The notes under the pieces: generated by a model
What the model was told of the DNA's origin: nothing
Seen by the model: the letters and a program-made list of their open reading frames with translations, nothing else
The model's database searches: none
Made by a program: the position numbers and the translations under genes
Assembly: GCA_004380135.1 (NCBI GenBank)
Contig: QXCR01000001.1
Coordinates: 682,001-746,000, forward strand
Direction of reading: 5' to 3'
DNA: 64,000 bases
DNA from: Stemphylium vesicarium
Lineage: Eukaryota > Ascomycota > Dothideomycetes > Pleosporales > Pleosporaceae
In this document: piece by piece, positions 21,801-33,019 of the stretch
Layout: the number at the start of each line of letters is the position of its first letter
Position numbering within the stretch: position 1 is the stretch's first letter

Positions 21801-23479
21801 GTTGAATATGCGGTGCTGGAACTGTGGTTGTCGAGTCCCGGATTCCTGGGAACATGGTCAATCTTATATAACTCTAGTATACGTAGAGCGCATGGGCTGT
21901 GCAGAAAGTAGGCTCGATGTCAGATGGAGAAAGACAAGATACGCCCAGAAGGCAAGGATGGGCGCCGAGCACATGGCCCCGGGCTGAACCGCAAGCATAT
22001 GGTTTCCAGCCATTTGAATGCCGTCTCGCAACCATGTTCTCGCCGGTGGTGAGGTTCCGCCAAGTGCATGAGACGTGCCCAGAGATTCCGCTCTCTTGTC
22101 TCCGCCTTGGTCATTCCATCGCCTGCAAACTCTGTCAACCAATAGATGTGGGCCATACGCGCACGCATTCAAGCAGTTGGACCTTGAGCCTTCGCGTGCC
22201 CCGAGGTCTCCAACAGCCTTCCTATTGCTATCAGACCCGTTGGGTGTAGCTGAGCAATCTTGGACCGTGATCGTGTTCTGGTACGGCGCGAGCGGCAACA
22301 CAACAAGCCACTGCCCAGAGCATACGAGACAGTGATGTCGAATCAAGATTAGCAGGCGACATTGTGATATTTACTGGTGGTTGCTGGCTGTGATGGCGAG
22401 CTGGAAGGAAGGCTCGAGCGTGTTCCTCCGGGATTCGCGTCGCCATCTTGTCTTGGCTTGGCACTGAGAGCGGAAATCTTCGCAGCAGGGCCGAATCGAC
22501 CACGGCGGCCAAAGTATATGTTATAATAAGAGACTCCCTGCTGCACTATGTAGGTTTGCTGGGTTTGCTGCGGGTTAGAAGTCAACTCTCTCGTCCTTTT
22601 GCTAGCCTACTGGTCCACGGGTAGGTCATGGTTCCCGGGTCCAGCCTGCGTACTATACTAGCGATCCAATTCCCGGGGGGCTCGAGGCGAGCGACTGCCC
22701 AGGTGTAGACAGAGTTGATGGGATGCAGCAGAGAAGAGCAAGTGCAATGTGACGCGCGTTGATAGACATTGGCAGAATCACTTCAGACCCTGATCGACAT
22801 GCGACTGCCAGGCGCCGAGGTGGACGACGCAGAAGCGTTGCAAAGTGTCGCGTGTGTGCCTGGGCGGCGGACGACGCTAAAGCTTGACAGGGCAGTCCGG
22901 GGTACCTAGGTAGTTGGAGATCTTCAGCAACACAGAGCCTCATGGGGACCGGCAACTGCAGCACACGGAGCGCAGCAGTATTAATTACTCTACCCCGGAT
23001 CGCAGCGGGAGGCTCGAGGCGTGCATCGAGGCACTTTGCGCGGGGACGTTGCCAAGGGCGATAGGCGAGGCGAATGCGAGGCAACGGCGATGGGCAATGG
23101 GAGTGAGGCGGCCGTGGGCGTAGGCATGGGCAGTCGAAGGGAAGAGGGCATACGCAATCCAACTCCAACTGGACTGGCGGCCTTGATTCGGTATCGCAGT
23201 GAATCAAATGCAGACACAACCTTGCGCAAGTGACTGTTGTTTCTCGCATCCGCGCCTTCCCCACGCTTTCTCCGACCCCCGCCAATGGCTCGCAATTAAA
23301 AATTAGCTTACCTCCGAGCTCGCAACCCGGCCGCCGCGAGCTCTGTCCTCTGACGGCGTAGTGGCCGACAACACCATAACGTGCTCCTGTCCCTAGCAAC
23401 TCCTCCCCTGACTCCTCCCCCTCCCTCCCACGAGGCCAATTGCATTCGCTGAGTCCCGGACAAGTGTCGTTCGCTCACT
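21801..23479. promoter_or_regulatory. Divergent PHO89 / AGC carrier upstream region
   Basis: 1.68 kb between two start codons that point away from each other. On the PHO89 side it contains GCCAAG at 22059-22064 and two overlapping CTTGGC hexamers sharing one base (22452-22457 and 22457-22462). Further GCCAGG (22807) and GCCAAG (23051) lie nearer the carrier gene. The long minus frame 22653-23399 has Pro/Arg/Cys-rich composition with no family look and I do not call it. GC content rises toward the carrier start. Confidence 0.45.
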
Positions 23480-25788
23480 ATGGCGACTGTCAAGGAAGAA
23501 GTGCGCGAGGTGCTCCTCGGCACCACCGACGAGCCCCAGTTGTCGCAGCTCACGCGCGCCGCCTTTATGAAGTACGCCCAAAAGGACGAGGCAGGCGAAT
23601 TCTTCCTCAATGAAGATCAGTTCATCTCCGCCGTCGCGCCAGAGAGCGAAGACTACGTAAGCAGGGTCGTCTGCAGTGTGTCGAGTCAAGCTAACGGCGC
23701 GTCCGTTCACAGCACAAGATCAAGCGGTACCAGTATGGCATCCTCTTCCAGGTCGCCGACCGCGACCAGAAGGGCAAGGTCAACATCCACGACTGGTCCG
23801 TCTTCCAGAACCTGCTCGCGAAGCCCGACGCCGAGTACGAGGTCGTCTTTCGCTTCTTCGATAAGCGGCGGACCGGCTACATCGACTTTGACGAATTCTA
23901 CGAGACATGGAAGGCGCACAAGACAGAGGACAGCCTGCCCTTTGACTGGGAGGGCGGCTGGGCTACTCTATACATTGGCTCCAAGAAGCACAGACACACA
24001 ATGACCTATCCCCAGTTTGCCCAGTTGCTGCGGGGTCTACAGGGCGAGCGAGTGCGTCAGGGTTTCACGCATTTCGACAAAAACCAGGATGGTTTCATTG
24101 AGCCAGAGCACTTCCAGCGCATAATACGCGAGACTGCAAGTCATAAGCTCTCCGACTACCTCCTCGAGAACTTGCCCACTCTTTGCAACATCTCGGTCGG
24201 GAGCAAGATATCCTACGCCAACGTCCGCGCCTTCCAGAATGTCATCCAGCAGATGGACATGATCGAGCTCATCATCCGCAATGCTACACAAAAGAGTGCC
24301 GATGGCAAGATCACCCGTACAGACTTTCTCAACGAGGCCGCCCGCATAAGTCGCTTCAACCTCTACACACCAATGGAGGCCGATATCTTGTTCCACTTTG
24401 CTGGTTTGGATGAGGCTTCTGGCCGCCTTGGACTGCGAGACTTTGCTCGTGTGCTCGACCCTTCCTGGCATACAATGGCATCCTTGGCTGGTAGTGGCAT
24501 CTCTGACTCGGGCCAAAAGGTGTTTGCGAGTACAAAGTCGATATTGCACGACGTCTTGGAGTCCATCCACCACTTTGCGCTTGGATCTCTAGCTGGTGCC
24601 TTTGGTGCCTTCATGGTCTACCCAATTGATTTGGTCAAGACGAGGATGCAGAACCAGAGGAGCTCCGGCGTTGGACATGTCTTGTACAAGAACTCGATCG
24701 ACTGCGCGAAGAAGGTCATTAAGAACGAAGGCTTCAAGGGTCTCTATTCCGGTGTTCTTCCCCAGCTTGTCGGTGTGGCTCCAGAGAAGGCCATCAAGCT
24801 CACAGTCAACGACCTTGTCCGAGGCAAGTTGACGGACAAGTCCACAGGCCACATCAAATTCCCTGCTGAGATGCTGGCGGGTGGAACTGCCGGTGCTTGT
24901 CAGGTGGTAAGTCATGCTAGCCTTGTTGCTCGGCTCAGTGGAGGCAGATGCTAACGGAACCCACCATAGGTCTTCACCAACCCCCTCGAGATTGTCAAGA
25001 TTCGATTACAAATTCAGGGTGAACTGTCAAAGAACGTCGAGGGTGTTCCCAGGCGGTCGGCCATGTGGATCGTCCGGAACTTGGGTCTCGTTGGTCTATA
25101 CAAGGGAGCTAGCGCCTGTCTTTTGCGCGACGGTATGTACTGTTTTCTAGGATACCTCGCAGCGGTAACTAACGAGTCTACCAGTTCCCTTCTCGGCCAT
25201 CTACTTCCCTACCTACAGCCATCTGAAGAGGGACTTCTTCGGGGAGAGCCCACAGAAATCGCTGGGTGTTCTGCAAATGTTGACTGCTGGTGCCATCGCG
25301 GGTATGCCTGCGGCCTACTTCACCACACCGTGCGATGTTATCAAGACCAGGTTACAGGTGGAGGCACGTAAGGGCGAGGTGGCGTATACTGGCCTACGAC
25401 ATGCAGCGGCCACGATTTACAAGGAAGAGGGTTTCAAGGCTTTCTTCAAGGGTGGCCCGGCTCGTATCATGCGATCGTCTCCCCAGTTCGGATTCACATT
25501 GGCCGGTTACGAGCTTCTACAGCGAGGTAAGTACGCTATGTCATGCTGCGCACTTTACATACTGACATGTCCAAAGCTCTGCCCATGCCCGGTTCTGGCC
25601 AGACAGACTCTTCTAGCCTGGAGCCGTCGGTTGGTCTCGAAGAGGCCAAGGCACCGTTGCCGTACCTCCGCAGCCGCAATGCACTGAAGGTCATTCTTGA
25701 CCTGGATGAGAACTTCGGGCGGCCTAAGCTGCCAAAGGACGCCAAGTTCACGGGGATCCCTGGATTCGGCAGAAGGCCGGAAGCGTAA
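23480..25788 (+). CDS. AGC1: Mitochondrial aspartate/glutamate carrier with EF-hand domain
   Basis: Exons 23480-23656, 23713-24906, 24970-25132, 25185-25526 and 25577-25788 (introns 56, 63, 52 and 50 bp) give 695 residues, like human citrin and aralar. The N-terminal half is a calcium-sensing domain with degenerate EF-hands, clearest at DKNQDGFIEPEHF. The C-terminal half has three mitochondrial-carrier repeats with the signature PIDLVK, PLEIVK and PCDVIK. It exchanges matrix aspartate for cytosolic glutamate plus H+ across the inner membrane, feeding the malate-aspartate shuttle. The full human-like N-terminal domain, rather than the divergent yeast form, suggests Ca2+ control, which is inference. 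The C-terminal tail after the third repeat is Pro/Leu-rich and ends in GIPGFGRRPEA. Confidence 0.93.
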
Positions 25789-26735
25789 AGTCGGGTTGTG
25801 GGCGTGCATTACTGCAGAGGATAAAATGGGATTGGTCGATGTTATGCGTGGGATAGCGTTTCTGGCGCGATCCATCCTGTTATCAGCCATGATTTGTTTT
25901 GGGGGGCGTTGATCTGCAAGCAGCACGTTCTTACCCGCCAATTCAACAGTCACAGGGGCGGGGCGTGTCTGTCACAATTGCGTAAGGGTGTCGGAGCATT
26001 TCTCAGCGGCACTGTAATAGACAGGAGAGCATAGATACAGCATCAAGACTGTACGATAGGGCAGATGGTTTTGTCACAGCAGCGGGCGGCAAAAGTAGCA
26101 TTTGACAGCAAAGGAAGAGGGGCGATTCGCTCTGCATTGCATATAGTCCTCGCACACGCATGCGCATGTTGTCGACGAGTGCCACGGTAGACGCAGTAGA
26201 GAAGTATTGGCATACACAGGCTGTGCGTCAATATAGGCGGGCGCTGGATGCAGGTGCGGCTTGTTGGTCGCTTGACGACACGACCCACAGCACAGGGCTT
26301 GGTGCAACACAACGGTCCAACCCACGCCGCATGTGCGACGGTTGGCAAAAGGGTCGCGGGATTGTTTTCCAAAAGCGTGGCTAGATAGCAGGTCGTGGAA
26401 TAGGCCCGACGCGGGCATGTCATTTTTTTTTCTTCATATCCTTCTCGTGTGGTCGGGTGCAGCGTCGGTGCAAAAGGCGGCGGGCTGGGCTCCATCGACC
26501 CCGTGGAGTGGCTAACTGTGGGGTCTCAGAGAAGCTAGCGGCTGTGAAAGCGGGGAGAGGGCACGGCCGAACCTTTGCCCTGCTTCGGTGGGAGCCTCAT
26601 GTGTGGATTGGACTGGAGCCTCGCGCTGGGCTGTAGGTAAGCTGCCGCTGCCGGGCTGCGCCTCGTCGCCCATGGACAGAGGGCACCAAGGCTGGACGAG
26701 CACGCTGTTGTTCTGTCCTGAGCCGTCTGCTTTCA

Positions 26736-26766
<31 letters not shown>

Positions 26767-27682
26767 CGTCGCCGTCATCCTCTTTGCACATGGCATTCTG
26801 CGACAGTCCTTCACGCTCCACGCTCTGTTAGCCGTCTTACTACTGCTCCTACTGCTGCACTTGCCCCCCGGGTTCCACCTTTTCCACCCTCTACAGGCGA
26901 AGCCGTCCAGTCAACAACAGCCCCCGCAATCAGCCTCCTCACATCAAGCGCACCCCCGGATCTGCCTCTCGTCCTCCAAGCACTCCAACCCTCACATGTC
27001 CTGAGAAATCGTGAGCCTCATCAACTGCTACTCTCCCCTATGCGATACGCCATCAGACGCTCATCCCATCCCCGCAGGTGCGAGTTGATGTTTGCGATCG
27101 GCAAAGCCCTTCGACACCGCCTTGAGGCTGAAAAAGAGCCGTCGCACTGGCACCCTCGGGTATGTTTTTCACCGCGCAGAGCCGCTTCTACGTTGGCGTC
27201 TTCACTTTGCATCATATCTCCACATATAATTCACGACTCGTGCTCCTGTTCGCGTTATTGCAACGCCGATGACTACAATTCCCTTCCTTCCACTTGCGCA
27301 TCCCTGTTTGCCCCAGTCGCGCAACCCGAGCTTGCTCTAGCCCTGCTCGCATCGGACGGCAACTGGCCTACCTCGTGTCATTCTCCTTCTTAAGCACATG
27401 AACCCGACTAGACTCTTGACACCCACTCGTTCCTATTGTCCGAAGCGTTCGAGTCCTACCACGCTCTCCATCTCTTCTCTGTCGCGAAAAGAATGCAGTC
27501 GATGGTCATGCTGACTCTCCTTCAGACAGCCATCCAAGACTGGTCTTGCTGTGCCACTCGTTCTCTTCACCGCCGCCTGGGCCTTTCTCTGGGAGCATTC
27601 GCCGAGCGGTCTTTGGGATAATTTTCCCTCGGTCCGCCCACACTGCTTACTATTTTCCCCATTTGCCGCCTTTGCTACCCAG
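25789..27682. other. 1.9-kb intergenic region upstream of the C2H2 gene
   Basis: No frame here is convincing. The plus frame 26588-27004 owes its Val/Ala and Leu runs to simple repeats. The region contains a GCTGTT hexanucleotide repeat (26738-26767) and becomes pyrimidine-rich from about 26800, as in long fungal 5' leaders. The sequence just before the 27683 ATG, tttgctacccag, would serve as a 3' splice site, so a leader intron is possible. Confidence 0.45.
26738..26767 (+). repeat. GCTGTT hexanucleotide microsatellite
   Basis: Four perfect GCTGTT units followed by one GCTGTC. It lies in a non-coding region about 0.9 kb upstream of the C2H2 gene. Confidence 0.9.
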
Positions 27683-29488
27683 ATGCTGTGCAACGGGGAT
27701 TATTACGAAGACGACGACGCAGTTCCAAAATCGCCCGGGTTGATAGCGATTGTGGTCAAGACAACACCATCGCCCACCCCACCACCCACTGTGACTCCAG
27801 TGCTCCCTCCCCCACCAGACGAACGGGGCGCCACTCGTCATACTCAAAGACACAAACGTTCTGGTTCTCGCAGGCCCAAACCTCAAGCCACCCAGGGCGA
27901 CTGGGTGCTCATTCGTGAGATGGATCCAAACCAACCAGACATCGCCCAAAGAGCCGGCGAACAGGCCCTGAATTTCGACAGCGATTCCGACATGGATATC
28001 GAATCACCTGGCGCGGGAACTGCGCCGTTCGACCTCAAGGGACCTAACCCCGCAATGACAAACTTTCACTCTGCAGCCTTGCAACAGACGGCTCAAGAAG
28101 CTCTGGGCCCTAACTTCAACCCAAAAGCAACGGCTACTCACCGAGACTCGGTGCTTGAGGATGACATCAATCTCAGACCCCTTTCTTTGGGGTCGGATAG
28201 GCGGCCATCACAGGCATCGTCTGTGAGTATCGCACCGAATGGAGTGCGGTCTGATACCAACGGTATCCATCGGAGTTTATCCGTTACTTCTGCAATCTCA
28301 AGCACGTCACTGCAACTACCATCTCAGCAGCTTGGTGGTCTAACAAACGGCACATCTCAAGAAATCAACTCATCAACATCTCCCGGGCTTCGACAATTGA
28401 CGATTCCGCAAACAAGGGGACTGTCGGGAGACACCCTTCCAGCACTCCAGGCGCCATCTCCCCGGGATGGAGGAGCTGCCTCGCCCGGTCAGCAGCTGCC
28501 TTCATTCCGACATATGGACGATATCGCACGATCAGCAACGAGCGATCATGAAGCGAACAGAGCCAACAGCTTCTCTCATCGACCATCAGTATCTTCGGTG
28601 GGACAATCCCCAACATCAAGAGTGCGACAGCTATCGCTTAGCTCGCACTCTCCGGGAACACCCTTCCCTCCACTGAGTGCCTCTTCACCCATGAGTGCCA
28701 ATGAAACGTCTCAACGTGGAGATCCATTCCTCAGAATATCTGGTGGACTTGTTTTCGGTCATGATGCTCGGAGAGCTTCGCACGCTGCGTCAGACAGCGG
28801 CCCCTACACTACATTGCACTCTGCGTCAACGAGCGAAAGTTACCAGAGCTCAGATGGGCTTAGCCCTGGTACACAACCCACGCCAATCGAGCAACGGCCA
28901 CGGCACATGAGTTTGGATGGTGCGCTTGCGTCGCGAGTGTTACCACCTCCAGTGGGCTCGGGCCTACCCCAAAACATACCTTCACACGCTACAGGATCGT
29001 TCAAGTGCGACTACCCAGGTTGCAATGCGGCTCCTTTCCAGACACAATACCTTCTGAAGTACGTATTCTTCCCTAAGCATTCTCATTCATGGGATGGTAG
29101 ACTGATCATCATAGTTCACACACAAATGTACACTCGTCAAATCGCCCACATTATTGTCCTGTGAAGGACTGCCCCAGAGGCGAGGGAGGCAAAGGCTTCA
29201 AGAGAAAGAACGAGATGATACGGCATGGCCTAGTACATCAGTCACCGGGTTATGTATGCCCTTTTTGTCCAGATCGCGAACACAAATATCCCAGGCCGGA
29301 CAACCTACAGAGGTACGTGAAACTACCAAACCATCTTCCTGCTAAGCTAATTCGGTTTTCATAGGCATGTTCGTGTACATCATACAGACAAGGACAAAGA
29401 TGACCCTCAACTACGCGATGTGCTTGCACAGCGTCCTGAAGGTGGTAGTCGTGGGCGAAGGAGGCGTGTGAGCGACTCTGGTCACTAA
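27683..29488 (+). CDS. C2H2 zinc-finger transcription factor
   Basis: Exons 27683-29058, 29115-29312 and 29365-29488 (introns 56 and 52 bp) give 565 residues. The first about 435 residues are Ser/Pro/Thr-rich and disordered, with an acidic patch DSDSDMDIE. Near the C-terminus are three Cys2His2-like fingers: CDYPGC with HTNVH, CPVKDC with HGLVH, and CPFC with HVRVH. The tail is basic (RGRRRR). Both introns cut the finger region, the first inside finger 1 and the second inside finger 3, so unspliced reading loses the fingers. It should be a nuclear DNA-binding regulator, and the targets are unknown. The ATG at 27683 is the first in frame. The frame is open further upstream, so an extra 5' exon cannot be excluded. 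Confidence 0.82.
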
Positions 29489-30347
29489 CGCACTTCGTCC
29501 TCGACTGTCATCTATTCTATGAGCAAGCGCCCTAAAAATCTGTTTGTTTTCTTGCGTCTTGATTCAACAAGCGAAATGCGATTATTGGATTTCCTCTTTT
29601 TTTCGGTGGCCACCGGTTCTTTTCTGCAATGGTCGGGCGATACCTAGGTACACCCAGTGGCGCAGTAAGGCGCTTTTCCAGGCGAAGATTGGACATTTTC
29701 ATGTTCTCCTTTATTCATACGGCTTCTTGTAATCCCTCTATACAAGCTTTTGGGTTCCCTTCGACCATCACCTCATCTCCATTCGTGGGGCTTCGCATGT
29801 GCAGTGGGAAAACGCATGCAAGCCTCGGCTACGTTCGCTCACGTGAACAATCATCGAAAGTCGTGGCATCCCGTTTATGCAACTATTTTTTCTGCCCGTC
29901 CCACGCAGTCATGAGGCTCTTTTCTTGATCATCAGACAGTGGGGTGCACAGATCCTCGGCGTCGTTGACTCGCTAGTGCGGCTCCGTCACGGTGTCGTAG
30001 CTCCAGGCAACGCGCAGTCTAATGAGTTCCCCACATCCACTTCCACGTTCTACTCCACACTAATAACTTATGTCCGAAAACTTCCTGCCAGGGAAAAGAT
30101 ACGCGCCATTTACAAGAAGACACGGTGTGCACGCCAACCGATCGCTCAGGGGAACAGAAAAAAACAGGGAATCTCAGCTCGAACCTGTTTCTCACCCACA
30201 CCTTTGCAACACCGCCGTCATCGCAAACCCCAGCGTCTCCCCTTTTTTCGATCCGATCCACATACTACTTCCGGAAATCCGCCCGCCCATACACCCGCCG
30301 ACGGCGATATACGAAAATGGCTAACAAAAGGCCCACCACCACATGCA
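29489..30347. other. Intergenic, no supportable gene
   Basis: 859 bp. The plus frame from 29877 runs in from here into the 30348 gene but has no ATG with a coding-like context before 30348. I see no repeat or RNA gene. Confidence 0.4.
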
Positions 30348-31238
30348 ATGCAGAGCGGCGAGCAAGAAATTGCTGCACTAGCAGAAAATCTCGAATCGGA
30401 TGTTTTCGGTCGCGATAATGCGGACGGCCCGACACCGTCGGTTAAATCGGAGGCCAGTACGGAACCGCCGGGATGGGGTTTCGGAACCGCCGTACCAGGT
30501 ATTCTGAGCAGGGAGGAGATGACGGAGGAAATGTGGAGGCTGCAAGGAGGGAGTGCGGGTGGGAAAGAGTGGGTAGAGATTGAGGGGTGTGTGAAGATGG
30601 AGAGCGAGGTGGCTGGAGAGAAGGACGCAGCAATGCTCGAGACGAGCAACACGGCCGTCGAGACTGAGCCCGTCGCTCGATCCATTGCTCGCCGCCGATT
30701 ACATTTGGTCAGCACATGCTGGCCCCACCGCCAAATGGCGAGGAAAGAAAGGGCCCAGTTGTTCCAACTGCAATCAAACGCCAATAAGGCGATTTGTGGC
30801 AAAGGCCCTCGTATCTGCATTAAGAAACATCTGCGCCGAAGCCTGTTGGGTAGTCTTACGCCGGAACAGATAACAAAGATAGAAAGTGCGCAGGAGTGTT
30901 TCGACCAGGTCGTGCTGGAACTGAAGAAAGAAGGCAAGAGATGGAAGGGCTCGTCGAGGACAGGAAAGAAGCAGAAGAAAAAGACAAAAGTGAAGACGGA
31001 AAGCAAGTTGGAAACTGCTGTAGAGCAGCAGCCGCTGCCCGACACCTCCACTTTGGCTCTGGAGTCTGTCACTCCTCTGCCCTCTTTATTCATGCCCTCT
31101 CCCCCTCTTCTGTTTCAGTTTCAGTATCCCAGCAACGCATTTGCACCTCCCGCCGCAACATTCGGATATGCCTACCCACCCCATTGCTTCGCCACGGCAC
31201 AATCTACTCTGGAACGTTTAAACATGCGGACGAATTGA
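30348..31238 (+). CDS. Unrecognised Lys/Glu-rich protein, 296 aa
   Basis: Start chosen at ATG 30348 (MQSGEQEIAALAENL), the first methionine after a low-quality upstream frame, with the TGA at 31236-31238. The N-terminal part is acidic with one likely short helix (REEMTEEMWRLQGG). A central basic region is followed by a helical segment LTPEQITKIESAQECFDQVV and a Lys-rich stretch (GKKQKKKTKVKTE). The last 70 residues are Pro/Phe/Ala-rich. No domain is recognisable. The antisense frame at 30218-31093 is longer than expected by chance but looks like a shadow. It could be a lineage-specific gene or partly spurious, and an intron near the middle is possible. Confidence 0.42.
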   Translation: MQSGEQEIAALAENLESDVFGRDNADGPTPSVKSEASTEPPGWGFGTAVPGILSREEMTEEMWRLQGGSAGGKEWVEIEGCVKMESEVAGEKDAAMLETSNTAVETEPVARSIARRRLHLVSTCWPHRQMARKERAQLFQLQSNANKAICGKGPRICIKKHLRRSLLGSLTPEQITKIESAQECFDQVVLELKKEGKRWKGSSRTGKKQKKKTKVKTESKLETAVEQQPLPDTSTLALESVTPLPSLFMPSPPLLFQFQYPSNAFAPPAATFGYAYPPHCFATAQSTLERLNMRTN

Positions 31239-31978
31239 GAGGTGGGGAGTTTGCAAAGTTTTCGACAGTGGTTGACACAGGAAATAGAGAGCGACGGTGG
31301 GTGGGAGCAATTGGATCGGCGCGTGAAAGCCAGTCTGGGCCGCTTGTAGGAGTTCATACTGGCTAGAGGAAGTCATGATGGGTGCGCGGGCGGAAGCCGC
31401 AACATCGCTCCAGCGCATGCGTATGCGAAGGGACCTTTCTTTGAAGTCACACATGGAAAAGTGTGCCCATGACGGTATGCGCTAGAGAAAGATAGGGTCG
31501 CGGAGGGTTGGTGGCAGCGTCACTGCACTGCTAATCCGTATTTACCTATGGGTTTTTCTCAAAGACCCGTCACAGGCACAGTCAAAGCAGCGCTGCATAG
31601 GTGGTCCCTCTTGGGATGCGAATTCGCCACTATGATTCCGGTTTGAGTCACATTTGCGTGTAAGATAATACGGGATAAAGTTATTGGATGCATGGAAAGT
31701 TGTTTCGTGGGTCGCGAGGACAGTCCCACGGTACCGTTCAGCGCAGCTGAACCAGGTGGACTTCCATCACGGGATTGGGTATGTTGCCTAGAATCTGAGG
31801 AACGATATATCGAGGTAGCGCTGTTCCATTCTCTGTACATTTTTCCTCCCAATACCACCATCATACTTTTTGCTCTCTTTCTTCTCGCCATCGTTTTTTT
31901 TCTCAGGGTCCGAAACGCACAGAGGAGCTGGGCAAAAACACCACCCACCACTCATCGCTATCGTCTTCCGGCCCAAAA
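31239..31978. other. Intergenic between two unrecognised plus-strand genes
   Basis: 740 bp with nothing I can call. Only short frames are present on both strands. It presumably includes the promoter of the 31979 gene, with a T/C-rich leader just before its ATG. Confidence 0.45.
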
Positions 31979-33019
31979 ATGGTAGGAGTAAAGCTAGACG
32001 CCACGGAAGGCGAGACGAGCAGTAGACAAGACGTACAAGGCTGGCACAAGGGCGGTTGGCTCCTCCAGCAACCCCTCTCCTCCGCACAACACACCACCAC
32101 CCACCAAACCACGCTCCTATCCTCGTCCTCCACAGACTCGTCCTCCACAGACTCGTCCTCCACAGACTCGTCCTCCACAGCCTCGTCCCTCTTCACCACA
32201 TCCTCGCTCCCAACCCCGCAACCCCCAGTCGACCCTCTACGAAAACGAACAGGCGCGCCCCGCCGCAGAAGGCGCGGTCTCGCCCAACATCCCCTTCCCA
32301 TCGGTCCCCCTGCTAAACCAACCTCCGCCAATACTACTGCTGCTGCTACCGCTACGCCCACACCTACCCCCTCCATCAACGTCTTCGCCCTCTGCACCCC
32401 ACCCTACCGCGCCTTCTTCCCCGGCGAGATCAGCATCCTAGCTACACTCGAAAACCACATCGAGCATGCGCTGCGCGGCCAGGCGGTGTGGATACGGATC
32501 TTGTATCACATTCCGCGGTCGATTAATCTGACGGAGAGGCAGAGGCAGAGGGTTGGAGATGCGCAGCGGGTTTTTAATGGGGTAGTTTTGGGTGGTCATA
32601 GTTTGAGCGGAGGGGGAGAAGGAGTTGTGAAGAGAGAACGTAAAGAGGAAGAGGGTAAGGGAAAGAAGAATACGGGGAAACGTGTGGCTTCGCCGATGAA
32701 TCCGAATGCTGCGACTTATAAGCCTGGGGCTGTAGGCGACGCTGCGTCTTCTTCTTCGTCTGGGTATTCTTCGGCTGAGTCGGGTACACAGACGGCGTCG
32801 ACGAGGGCGCAGTCCCTTCCTTGGGGCGGCCAAGCTCCGCTGCGCGCCAGTATTTTTACGCTGCCGCCGCTGAATGTTATGGCTACGCCTGAGACGACGA
32901 GGCTGGCACATCGCATGTTGGGCGAGATCAATGCTGTGTTGGAGGAGGTGCAGGGACAGGTTGTTCGAGTCAGGTTCGCGGCGCAGGATCGGGAGATGTT
33001 GAGGCTTGTTATGGGATGA
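31979..33019 (+). CDS. Unrecognised low-complexity protein, 346 aa, with STDSS repeats
   Basis: An uninterrupted frame from ATG 31979 to TGA 33017-33019. Four perfect or near-perfect 15-bp repeats (32123-32182) encode Ser/Thr/Asp repeats near residues 48-68, followed by a basic patch (RKRTGAPRRRRRG). The ordered core seems to be about 135-200 (FFPGEISILATLENHIEHAL, then IRILYHIPRSINLTERQRQR) and a C-terminal helical segment, RLAHRMLGEINAVLEEVQGQ. Those segments look constrained and support a real gene. No family is recognised. The expected location, by the basic patch, is nuclear, but this is weak. The gene belongs to a run of three unrecognised plus-strand ORFs. Confidence 0.58.
   Translation: MVGVKLDATEGETSSRQDVQGWHKGGWLLQQPLSSAQHTTTHQTTLLSSSSTDSSSTDSSSTDSSSTASSLFTTSSLPTPQPPVDPLRKRTGAPRRRRRGLAQHPLPIGPPAKPTSANTTAAATATPTPTPSINVFALCTPPYRAFFPGEISILATLENHIEHALRGQAVWIRILYHIPRSINLTERQRQRVGDAQRVFNGVVLGGHSLSGGGEGVVKRERKEEEGKGKKNTGKRVASPMNPNAATYKPGAVGDAASSSSSGYSSAESGTQTASTRAQSLPWGGQAPLRASIFTLPPLNVMATPETTRLAHRMLGEINAVLEEVQGQVVRVRFAAQDREMLRLVMG
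32123..32182 (+). repeat. Four tandem 15-bp units in coding sequence
   Basis: The unit tcgtcctccacagac occurs at 32123, 32138 and 32153, and a fourth with one change (agcc) at 32168. The repeat is a multiple of three, so copy-number change keeps the frame. Confidence 0.92.

Noticed and set aside
22653..23399. 248-residue minus-strand frame in the PHO89/AGC1 intergenic region
   Set aside because: Pro/Arg/Cys/Leu-rich, no ordered pattern or conserved motif, and lies across the expected AGC1 promoter. Could only be revived by transcript evidence.
26588..27004. 138-residue plus-strand frame with apparent membrane segments
   Set aside because: The hydrophobic runs come from translated GCTGTT and CTGCT simple repeats, not a real helix.
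30218..31093. 291-residue minus-strand frame
   Set aside because: Overlaps the plus-strand 30348 frame. Phe/Cys/Ser runs are antisense of Lys/Glu codons. The plus frame is only slightly better, so confidence is low for both.
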